From NCBI RefSeq assembly GCF_018257795.1, contig NZ_JAERJD010000007.1:62001-126000 (forward strand): a DNA stretch of 64,000 bases. The letters run 5' to 3'. The notes under the pieces were generated by a model. That model did not search any database. It had not been told where the DNA came from and saw only the letters and a program-made list of their open reading frames with translations. Source of the stretch: Citrobacter sp. JGM124. GTDB lineage: Bacteria; Pseudomonadota; Gammaproteobacteria; Enterobacterales; Enterobacteriaceae. This document shows positions 49,693-57,288 of this stretch, in pieces. The translations under genes and the position numbers were made by a program. Position 1 is the stretch's first letter. Each line of letters starts with the position of its first letter.

Positions 49693-49947
49693 GCTTTTTA
49701 ATGTCCGTATGACGGTATTGATGCCGATTTTCAGTGTTCTGGCGGTATCGCGGACACCTGCGCCGTTATGTGCCATTTCAACAATCTGCTCCTTAACGCC
49801 GGGTTTTCTGGCTTCATAAGAGTAAGTGAGCTGGAAAACACGTTTACATGAGCGACAACGGAAGCGCTCATGCTGGGAACAACTACGACCATGTCGATAA
49901 ACTTCATCGGAATGACAGCGCGGACAATGAACAGTAACGGTAGCCAC
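49675..49947 (-). CDS. insA: IS1 protein InsA
   Basis: A 90-residue InsA with the N-terminal zinc-finger motif (CPRCHSDEVYRHGRS...FRCRSCKRVFQLTY) and the helix-turn-helix (GVRDTARTLKIGINTVIRTL). It binds the IS1 ends and represses transposition. The frame is complete, unlike insB. Confidence 0.88.
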   Translation of the reverse strand: MATVTVHCPRCHSDEVYRHGRSCSQHERFRCRSCKRVFQLTYSYEARKPGVKEQIVEMAHNGAGVRDTARTLKIGINTVIRTLKSSRPCG

Positions 49948-50036
49948 GGAAACCTCAAATACCAGTAGATTACCAGAAAATTCTATCGATTGAAGGCATT
50001 ACCTCTTCAAGATACTCAAAGAGTATAGCTTTCGAA

Positions 50037-50480
50037 TCAATACAAGTTAGGGATAATATCTTGCATAGGCTCTAAGTCTAATGTAGTGGATTCCTCTTTT
50101 ATTTCTTTTCCTGAAAGATTAAATGTCTTGAACAGTTCACCACATGAATTACAACCACCTGCGCCGGATAAAATAATCCTGTCATTTTTACATGAGGCAC
50201 CGTAAAAGACAAAATTCATCATCTTTATTTTTTCACCTTTGTTATTCATACGTTCTACAAAACCTGTAGACTTTGATAGATCTTGATTTTCCTTACCAAG
50301 AATGAACGTTTGTTTTCCACAAATTGGTATATCAAGTTTATCCTGATCATCCTTAAGATTATTTATGCTACAAAATGATTCGATACTGTATTGAATACCA
50401 CTACAAGAAGATTTGAAAACATTAGAAGTATTTGAATAACAAAATATTGGAGTTAGGAGAAGGAAAATTATTTTTTTCAT
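50037..50480 (-). CDS. Secreted protein, putative immunity to the 914-residue effector
   Basis: A 147-residue protein with a signal peptide (MKKIIFLLLTPIFCYS) and a cysteine-rich mature part (SSCSG, SFCSINN, PICGKQ, ASCKND, GGCNSCGE). Its ATG overlaps the effector stop (ATGA). Periplasmic targeting and coupling to a peptidoglycan hydrolase make immunity the likely role; no family recognised. Confidence 0.65.
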   Translation of the reverse strand: MKKIIFLLLTPIFCYSNTSNVFKSSCSGIQYSIESFCSINNLKDDQDKLDIPICGKQTFILGKENQDLSKSTGFVERMNNKGEKIKMMNFVFYGASCKNDRIILSGAGGCNSCGELFKTFNLSGKEIKEESTTLDLEPMQDIIPNLY

Positions 50481-53221
50481 AAATACGCCGAGAAATTATT
50501 TTCAATAAATTTCACCATCTCTTCTGAGGTGGCATGTAAGCTTGTCTTACCTTGCTTTTCTTCATCTAGGTAGTCTTCATATTTTTCCATAATCATTTTT
50601 TTATTTGCAGTTGGTTGACCATGAGGCGAACCAGGTAAACTGGCCCATTCGATACGACATAAATGTATGGCTTCACTAATTTTTTCCTGCATTACTGCGT
50701 CTAATGCTTTTCGACCGGCAATTAATGCTATACAGCCAAGATCTTGGTTGCTCTGACTGAAATCTGTGAATACGTATCGACGTTGTAGGTTTCTCCATGT
50801 ACCATATAAAAATTGATAAGCTCCAGCAGCAGTAGAAACAACACCATTAGCTTCATGTCTGATGTTGGGGTGTTTACTAAAATCTGTAAATTTAGCTCCA
50901 GTAAACATCGTTCTGTATCCGTCTTCCTGAATGGTCCCCTCACCAATACGGATCATCCGTAGAAATGCACGTAAACGAAGTATTCTAATATTTTCATTAG
51001 TCCGAATTAACGAGGCTAAAAACTTCAAGGGGTGCATATGCCACAGCGAAGGCCCAATATTTAAAGGTTTGGCATCCTGCATCCAGGCCATTTTATCAAG
51101 AAAATCCTCACTGTATTTCTTCCATTCCGGGGCATCTTTCTTCAATGCATTCAGGAATGGTTGCCAGATAGCATCGTCTTTTTTGAAGTACCAGTCGCTG
51201 GGATGTTTTACGATTGTTTTCTGAATAACGTCACGATAGTCGGGGTTATGGAGCGCTCTCCAGTATTCCATTGGCGAATATCGATCACTTCCGCTGTCAA
51301 TTTTATCCAGCAGGCGCTGATAATTATGCTTCACGAGAGCATGACTGGTCCGCGTGTCTTCGGTCGCGGCCTGGTAGAGTGAATCGATGAGGTTACGGAA
51401 GAATCCAGTGGGCTGGTTTTTACCAGTCAGGTAATCAAAGCTGGCAGGCTCTGCGGTTTCAGTTCTGAAACCCAGCTTTGCCAGATCATACTGCGACAAA
51501 AGTTGAGGTTCTGCCTGGCCTTTGGGGACATAGGCATTTTCTGGTCGCAGCTGCCAGTATTCCTGTTTGGTCGACTTATCGACTTCCGTTTGTACCTGAC
51601 TTAGTGGAAGGGTCCCTGCTCTGGTTGTTACCCTTGTATCCTTTGTAAATGTTCCTGTTGCAACATCTTTTTTGTACAACGCAAGGCCCGGAGAGTACTT
51701 CAGCCAGATTGGATTTTTTTCTCCCACCTGCTCAGGATTGGTCAGGAACTTTTCCAGGTTATCATCCATACTCGTGCATTCGATATGTACCTGGTATCGC
51801 GCTTCATATCCGCCGTCCTTAGGTGCCTGATAATATCCCATATGGCCAACAGGATCACCGGCGCTGACAGCATAGGGCGTCGGGCATACTACCTGGTCAA
51901 ATTTCATTGCTTCTTTTGCTGGTGGCATAAGTTTCTGCCACCAGGAAGGCTGAACCACCCCATCAGTGCCAGGTGACAGGTTGTTTTTGTCCACAAGCAT
52001 CCAGTATTGCTGCCCTGGCTTCAGGGATGTTTTCTTACCCTTTTGCATTGCCTGTTCTGAGAGGCTGACAAATGTAACAAGGCCATACTCTCTCTTGTTA
52101 AATGCGACGGTATGGAGGCCGCTGTCTGTTTTATCCCACTCGACAATGGACCCTTTTGGTATCGTACCTTTTCGGTAGCTTTCGCTGGTACTTTTATTAT
52201 TGGTACTGTCGGTCATGACCCATTCTGGATCGTAGGCGGAAAGCGTATCCTGGACTGTCCACTTTGTTTCCGCCGGATTAACGCTATAGGCTGAATATGG
52301 GGCCAGGTGCATATACAGGGTATAGAAATGCAGTCCGCTGGATTCCTTCTCCCCCGGTTGAATAAAGTGTTTAACCAGAACAAACGAACCGGAAAAACTA
52401 AGCGGGCCGGATTCCCATCCAAGCGTGAGATAATCCTGGCAGACACGGTAAGCGACCACTTCACCGTCAGCCATGCATCGAATTGCCTGCTCGCCTTTAA
52501 AGGAAACCGGAAAATCTATCGCCTCAAGAGGAGACTTACCACTCAACGCACACCATGGGGTCGTTGCTTCGGTGATATGGATCCCGCCATGCCACATCCC
52601 GCTGCGGCCAATCGCGTACTGTCCAGTTGATTCCCCACACAGATGTGAAAGGATATCCTCCAGGCTCCCAAAGTCACTTCCTCGGTTGTCAGAGGGGATC
52701 GGCCAGACAATTTTTATGCTGTCTTTTATCCCGGCAGATGAGGTCTTGTCAGCGCTATTCGTCTCGGCATAACGATAAAGCTTGTAGGCTATATTCTGGT
52801 CACGGTATACCTGAGCAGGATAGAATCCCCTTTCCTGGACAAAATCAGATACCCAGTGTGTACCATTAAACATCGCTATATGGCCATGCAGATGATGTGG
52901 TGCCGCCTGGATTACGACAACATCTCCCGTTTGCTGATCAGATATTGTGAATACGCCGTCACTACGCACTGTTGTGACGTTATCCACCACTTTAAAGTTA
53001 TTTTCAATCAACCAGGGGCCATAGTTTTTAGCTGATTCAATCCCTGAGTTTTTTACCAATACCCCACCAGCAATCAATGCCTTTTTAACATATCGGGCAC
53101 ATTTCGACTCTCCATATTTAAGTTTTTTATCAATGCCTTTTTTAAAGTTATCAGCATTAATTTTAGCTCTGGTCAGAGCCTGTGAGTTCAAAACACTAAC
53201 TGCGATTTTCTTATCCAGCAT
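50477..53221 (-). CDS. Three-domain peptidoglycan hydrolase, putative T6SS effector
   Basis: A 914-residue protein. Residues 1-150 look like an NlpC/P60- or CHAP-type amidase, with a Cys (ESKCARYVKKAL, C41) and His (HGHIAMF, H113). Residues ~170-490 resemble an M23/LytM metallopeptidase (MWHGGIHI, MADGEVVAYR, YTLYMHLAP, VHIECTS). Residues ~607-690 form the module repeated in the orphan segment. Residues ~745-890 are GH104, like lambda endolysin R: RIGEGT with catalytic E761, STAAGAYQFLYGTW, DFSQSNQD, IEWASLPGSPHGQP. No signal peptide, as expected for T6SS delivery. It follows vgrG1 and two DUF3828-like genes, with an immunity gene at its 3' end. Confidence 0.8.
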   Translation of the reverse strand: MLDKKIAVSVLNSQALTRAKINADNFKKGIDKKLKYGESKCARYVKKALIAGGVLVKNSGIESAKNYGPWLIENNFKVVDNVTTVRSDGVFTISDQQTGDVVVIQAAPHHLHGHIAMFNGTHWVSDFVQERGFYPAQVYRDQNIAYKLYRYAETNSADKTSSAGIKDSIKIVWPIPSDNRGSDFGSLEDILSHLCGESTGQYAIGRSGMWHGGIHITEATTPWCALSGKSPLEAIDFPVSFKGEQAIRCMADGEVVAYRVCQDYLTLGWESGPLSFSGSFVLVKHFIQPGEKESSGLHFYTLYMHLAPYSAYSVNPAETKWTVQDTLSAYDPEWVMTDSTNNKSTSESYRKGTIPKGSIVEWDKTDSGLHTVAFNKREYGLVTFVSLSEQAMQKGKKTSLKPGQQYWMLVDKNNLSPGTDGVVQPSWWQKLMPPAKEAMKFDQVVCPTPYAVSAGDPVGHMGYYQAPKDGGYEARYQVHIECTSMDDNLEKFLTNPEQVGEKNPIWLKYSPGLALYKKDVATGTFTKDTRVTTRAGTLPLSQVQTEVDKSTKQEYWQLRPENAYVPKGQAEPQLLSQYDLAKLGFRTETAEPASFDYLTGKNQPTGFFRNLIDSLYQAATEDTRTSHALVKHNYQRLLDKIDSGSDRYSPMEYWRALHNPDYRDVIQKTIVKHPSDWYFKKDDAIWQPFLNALKKDAPEWKKYSEDFLDKMAWMQDAKPLNIGPSLWHMHPLKFLASLIRTNENIRILRLRAFLRMIRIGEGTIQEDGYRTMFTGAKFTDFSKHPNIRHEANGVVSTAAGAYQFLYGTWRNLQRRYVFTDFSQSNQDLGCIALIAGRKALDAVMQEKISEAIHLCRIEWASLPGSPHGQPTANKKMIMEKYEDYLDEEKQGKTSLHATSEEMVKFIENNFSAYL
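51153..51382. repeat. 230-bp repeat, copy B (inside the large effector)
   Basis: The second copy of the repeat at 47662-47891, in the same orientation, lies within the effector between the M23-like and GH104 regions. It encodes roughly residues 613-690. Confidence 0.85.
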
Positions 53222-53692
53222 TTATTCTTCTCCCTCTGCTTGTCGAGGGCAATAAATACTACTATGGGATACGGGCTTAACAGAATCCATTAACCACGTC
53301 CCTTTTTCTTTAGCCAGGTTAATGGTATACAGGGATACGCCCTTACCATACCCTAATGTTAGCTTCACCTGTGCGACTTTATCGTTCTCTGAAACAGTAC
53401 TTACATTAATGCTGTCTTTCCATTCTTCACATATATCCTGAGCATCGACAAAATAATCAGCACCCGATTCATCATTATCCCGCAGACTTCTGAGATGTTC
53501 AGTTGTATATTCAAAAATAGCTTTCTGGGTTAATTTATCAGCTGATTCCATGTCAGGCATTTCAGACGCGACAAGGTAATCATGATAAAATTTTGCAACA
53601 ATCCCTCCTGGGGTTGAACTGTTATTCGCTGAAGCCGAGGCTATATTGGTTACGCAGAATAAGCAGCAAGCAAAAATAATCTTCTTCAACAT
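53222..53692 (-). CDS. Secreted DUF3828-like protein, second of a pair
   Basis: A 156-residue protein with a signal peptide (MLKKIIFACCLFCVTNIASA) and a mature domain of the DUF3828 type (PGGIVAKFYHDYLVA...YFVDAQDICEEWKDSI). The start at 53692 is preferred to 53719 because AAGGGGA precedes it. It is followed directly by the effector (TAAATG) and preceded by a paralogue. Probable immunity or accessory protein of the effector module. Confidence 0.68.
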   Translation of the reverse strand: MLKKIIFACCLFCVTNIASASANNSSTPGGIVAKFYHDYLVASEMPDMESADKLTQKAIFEYTTEHLRSLRDNDESGADYFVDAQDICEEWKDSINVSTVSENDKVAQVKLTLGYGKGVSLYTINLAKEKGTWLMDSVKPVSHSSIYCPRQAEGEE

Positions 53693-53758
53693 AAAAATTC
53701 CCCTTGGATATATTTTCATGAGCAGTTGGTGCGGGAATTTTAGAAAATTATCACACTC

Positions 53759-54295
53759 TTATTGTTCCGTTACGCTGATAATTTTCCATTTCCCATCAAT
53801 TATTTTTAGCATAACCTTAATTTTAACTTTAGGCTCAGAGCCCGCCCCTAAAATAACGTTGACTGAAGAGTTATTCTCTTTCTGAGAAACATCAAAGGTG
53901 CTTATATTTGCTTTCCATGAAGGGTAAATATCTTGTGATTTTGTAAAGTAATCAACATCAGTATCAACCCAAACACCACACCAGTTACAAATATAACGCC
54001 CTTTAAACTGCTTGCACTCGCGCTTTTGTGAACATTTTTCATCGAATTCTTCTGCCGACACTGAATCATAATTACACATCATTGAGTCATTAATGCTTTT
54101 CATTAATTCATCAGAAACATATTGGCTGAGAAGTCGACTGTTGTCCGATGATTCTTCTTTCAAATATGACTTATAAAAATTGTACACGATGCTTTCTGGG
54201 CTTGTTTGCCCGGATGCCAGTGTAAAATTTGATAAACAAAGCCAAAATGCAAAAAAAAATACATTACGCATATGAGGAATTAATGGATTCATCAT
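53759..54295 (-). CDS. Secreted DUF3828-like protein, first of a pair
   Basis: A 178-residue paralogue of the next gene with a signal peptide (VFFFAFWLCLSNFTLASG) and the same pattern (PESIVYNFYKSYLKEES...VDYFTKSQDIYPSWKANI). An insert with four to five cysteines (MMCNYD, KCSQKRECKQ, YICNWCG) is unique to this copy. It starts 6 bases after the vgrG1 stop. Putative periplasmic immunity or accessory protein. Confidence 0.65.
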   Translation of the reverse strand: MMNPLIPHMRNVFFFAFWLCLSNFTLASGQTSPESIVYNFYKSYLKEESSDNSRLLSQYVSDELMKSINDSMMCNYDSVSAEEFDEKCSQKRECKQFKGRYICNWCGVWVDTDVDYFTKSQDIYPSWKANISTFDVSQKENNSSVNVILGAGSEPKVKIKVMLKIIDGKWKIISVTEQ

Positions 54296-54301
54296 CAGCC
54301 C

Positions 54302-56659
54302 TTAGTCGTTAAAAGACTTACTGCTGATTTTATTTTCCTGAGTGATATCCGTCAGGCTGAAGTTTGGTGTTTCATTGGGGAGATTTGCGCCTGCGCCAGG
54401 CACCTGATATTCAGACGTTTTCATAATGAACTCACCCTCAGACCCATGCTCGATGCCATTCTTACTCAGTCTCAGGTAAGATCCGCCCCCATTTAGCGTC
54501 AGGGTTTCCGGGGTGCTGATAATGATTTCATCCTCACTGCTGGTCACTGTCAGCTGCTTTTCAGAAAACAGATCCATGGTATTGTGCTGGGCCTGGATCT
54601 CAATGTCACCCTGGTTGGCGACCAGTTTCGCCCCTTCTTTATGCACAAACAGACCGAGGGCTTTTTCTACCGTCACGGACAGATTGTTCATCGCACCGAT
54701 ATCAAGATGCTGTCCTGCATTGATCATGGTATTGCCGGTGCTACTGAGCTGAAGGTGTTCACCTGAGGTCAGTGCCACCCCCTGCGGCGCACTTCCCAGC
54801 AGGACTGCAGACTGGAGGTCTTTGATTTTGTCGGCCACGAGACGAATCTGGGTATTGATGTCACAGACCAGCGCTCCGGCAGCTTCAGCGGCGCTGTTCA
54901 GCGCCTGCATCTGACTGTTGGCCTGGTTAATCTGGTTAATGGCAGGGGCCATTTCCAGCACCGGGCCCTGGGCTTTGGGCTGAGTATCTGCCGTCAGGAA
55001 CAGGCCTTTTGCGGCCCGTACTGCGCCATGCTCGTCGGTACGCAGTTCAAAACCGGCGCCACGTTTTTCACGCTGACTATTGACCAGGTGTCCCATATTC
55101 AGCTGCGTTTTGCCATATTCCGTCGCGAGTTTGATATGTTCTTCCTGCCGCTTATCCTCCATCCGCAACTTATTGTTTGCCGGCGTACGCCACAGGTTCC
55201 GGGTATGGTTGTCACGGGTGACAAGATCCGGATGTTCTGAGTCATGCAGAGCATAGGCGATATATGGCCTGTCGGGATCGCCGTTGTCAAAAACAATGGC
55301 CACTTCCGTCCCGTCGATAAGCGGGGAATGGAACCCGTAGGTATCACCGGCATAGGGTTTAGCCAGCCGCAGCCATAAAAAAGCATAACCCTGTTCAGGC
55401 CTGTTACGATCGAAATCCAGTTTCACACGGTAACGCCCTTCCGGGTCGAGCCAGGAATAGGTGTCACCTTGCTGTGTGCTCTCTACCCGGGCCGGGAGTG
55501 ATCCGGATATCACCGGGCGATTGAGCAATGCCGGGCGATAACAGACCGTTTCGCTATAAGGAATGCCCTCAAATGCCAGAGTAAAACTACTTTTGCGTGA
55601 GCCGCTGGTGCGCACCCTGGTAATGACGATACCTTGTTTCACCACATCGGGTAACATGCCGTCAGTTTCCAGAACCTGCCCCGGGGCCAGATAGGGGCTG
55701 GAGGAATACCCGCTGACGTGATATTGCGTGTTCAAAATGCGCTCATGGCGCAGGCGGGCGAAGTATGCCCCGGTCTCTGTACTTTCAGTATCCCCCTCGG
55801 TCAGGAAGGGTTCTGCGTAATGATAGATTTCCCCGGTGGTGATCCCTTCCTGGCTGGAAATGCTTTCCGAACTGTCCTGAGGGGTCAGGGCTTCACGGTA
55901 GTTGTAGTCCCGGGTGGCTACACTTGCACTCACGACATGGTAGCCAGCCTGAATACCCCAGATGCTCTCCTGCCCACTGTCACTCATCCCCGCCTGGTGG
56001 CGTAATGGCAGGGTAATACCAAATTCATACTGCTGCTGGCTGTCCTGGAAAATTACCACGTCCTGTTCAAGCCGGCTGTCCATTTCATAACGCCAGTAAA
56101 TGCCCACTTCCGCCAGCAGGCGCTGAATAAACTCAAGGTCAGTCTCTCGCCACTGGGTGATAAGCTCCCGGGATGGATATTCCCGGGAAAGCCGGAACTC
56201 AAAATCAGGTCCTTCCAGACCATGTTTACGCAATACCTGTTCGACGACGTCAGTAACCGACTGATTAAGGTAGATCTCGCTTCCTTTCGTATAGGCCAGA
56301 AGGGCGATACGCGGCGCGATCGTCAGCGCATAGTGGGTATCATCATTCGAGGTGGACATGCGGCGAAACGACGTCACTACACCAAATACCGTGCGGACTG
56401 GCAGCGCCGGTGTCCCGTCGAACATCGGGGTTTGAAAAGTGAATGATGCTGGTTTCAGCAGTAACTTATCGCAGGCAATATCCTGAGAGGAGCAGGTTAC
56501 CGCCACGTCATATCGCCATGGCTGGCTAAGTGACTCCTCCGCGTTATAACGCAGAACATCCAGAAAATCGCTGCATTCATGCACATCAACCCGGTAGCGT
56601 GACTGGCCTGACAGCTGTTGCACCACATCGGTTGCTTTGTTGATCAGTGAACGACTCAT
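54302..56659 (-). CDS. vgrG: T6SS spike protein VgrG (first copy)
   Basis: A 785-residue TssI with gp27-like N-terminus (GQSRYRVDVHECSDFLDVL), gp5 OB-fold (GTEVAIVFDNGDPDRPYIAYALHD) and C-terminal DUF2345-type region (KALGLFVHKEGAKLVANQGD). It ends in a short extension (SLTDITQENKISSKSFND) that may bind cargo. The ATG at 56659 overlaps the stop of the clpV remnant (ATGA), so the scar still couples translation into vgrG. Confidence 0.93.
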   Translation of the reverse strand: MSRSLINKATDVVQQLSGQSRYRVDVHECSDFLDVLRYNAEESLSQPWRYDVAVTCSSQDIACDKLLLKPASFTFQTPMFDGTPALPVRTVFGVVTSFRRMSTSNDDTHYALTIAPRIALLAYTKGSEIYLNQSVTDVVEQVLRKHGLEGPDFEFRLSREYPSRELITQWRETDLEFIQRLLAEVGIYWRYEMDSRLEQDVVIFQDSQQQYEFGITLPLRHQAGMSDSGQESIWGIQAGYHVVSASVATRDYNYREALTPQDSSESISSQEGITTGEIYHYAEPFLTEGDTESTETGAYFARLRHERILNTQYHVSGYSSSPYLAPGQVLETDGMLPDVVKQGIVITRVRTSGSRKSSFTLAFEGIPYSETVCYRPALLNRPVISGSLPARVESTQQGDTYSWLDPEGRYRVKLDFDRNRPEQGYAFLWLRLAKPYAGDTYGFHSPLIDGTEVAIVFDNGDPDRPYIAYALHDSEHPDLVTRDNHTRNLWRTPANNKLRMEDKRQEEHIKLATEYGKTQLNMGHLVNSQREKRGAGFELRTDEHGAVRAAKGLFLTADTQPKAQGPVLEMAPAINQINQANSQMQALNSAAEAAGALVCDINTQIRLVADKIKDLQSAVLLGSAPQGVALTSGEHLQLSSTGNTMINAGQHLDIGAMNNLSVTVEKALGLFVHKEGAKLVANQGDIEIQAQHNTMDLFSEKQLTVTSSEDEIIISTPETLTLNGGGSYLRLSKNGIEHGSEGEFIMKTSEYQVPGAGANLPNETPNFSLTDITQENKISSKSFND

Positions 56660-56982
56660 AACCACTCTCCCTCTGCCTGACCATTATATGCCAGCACAAT
56701 GCCCTGTTTTTCATTCCGGGTACGTTGCCGAAATGATGGCCTTTGTTTTGCCATCATATGGCCGAACCACGGTTGCGCCATAACCGGCAGGCGCTGCGGG
56801 TTAAGTAAACTATCCACGTTGTGCTCGCCAATACCTTCGCCCTGCTCCAGTAATGTTAATCGCCAGTGTTCCAATGGGGTTTCTGTATAAACACGGGGCT
56901 GACGCAAAGAGGTAACACCCGCCAGTAACCTGGCACTATAGGGGTTACGTCGTCGTAGCAGGACTGCTGAATGATGTTCCAT
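56656..56982 (-). pseudogene. clpV: clpV (tssH) remnant with ~85 percent internal deletion
   Basis: A 108-codon in-frame remnant. The first ~52 residues (MEHHSAVLLRRRNPYSARLL..LEHWRLTLLEQGEG) match the N-terminal domain start of enterobacterial ClpV. The last ~50 (VDSLLNPQRLPVMAQPW..KQGIVLAYNGQAEGEWL) resemble its C-terminal end. Both AAA+ modules, about 750 residues with all Walker motifs, are missing. The frame still runs from start to natural stop and overlaps vgrG. ClpV disassembles contracted sheaths, so no such activity can come from this gene. Confidence 0.78.
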
Positions 56983-57143
56983 GTCGTTCCCTCTCGTTCA
57001 GGCACTCTGCCGCCCCAGGCCGTCAACTGATGCCCATAAGGTTCATGCCGATAAATTGTGAAACTGCTCTGCAAAGCATACGCATGGCAAGCGCGGTGCC
57101 GAGCAAAATAAAAAGCAGACAGAAACGTCTGTCCGTCAGAGGC

Positions 57144-57288
57144 TTACACCGTGGTACGTTCATTCCGTATGTCGGAAGGAATGGTGTTACCGTCTTTGTA
57201 AGTCCAGATGATTTTTAGTGGCACAGTGCGATCCGGGTCTGGCCCACCATCGCCTTTCAGCCACAGATAAACGGGGGGACCGTGTCAT
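57144..57288 (-). pseudogene. hcp: hcp (tssD) remnant with internal deletion and frameshift
   Basis: Immediately after the OmpA-like gene, an ATG is followed by a run of six C and then a frame encoding PVYLWLKGDGGPD, the start of enterobacterial Hcp. It continues directly into WTYKDGNTIPSD and NERTTV, the Hcp C-terminus. About 120 central residues are missing. One C too many in the C-run puts the ATG out of frame. Hcp forms the inner tube and is secreted, so this gene is dead. Confidence 0.82.

Larger units (their letters stand above)
49250..50003 (-). mobile_element. IS1-family insertion sequence, damaged
   Basis: A 754-bp element with insA and insB on the minus strand and imperfect terminal inverted repeats of about 23 bases (GGTAGTACTTCCAATCAGTAGAA at 49250-49272; GGTAATGCCTTCAATCGATAGAA reading inward from 50003). 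A normal IS1 is 768 bp. The missing 14 bases match a 3-base and an 11-base deletion inferred in insB. No 8-9 bp direct duplication flanks it (left CAAAAAAAC, right TCTTCAAGA). Confidence 0.88.
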
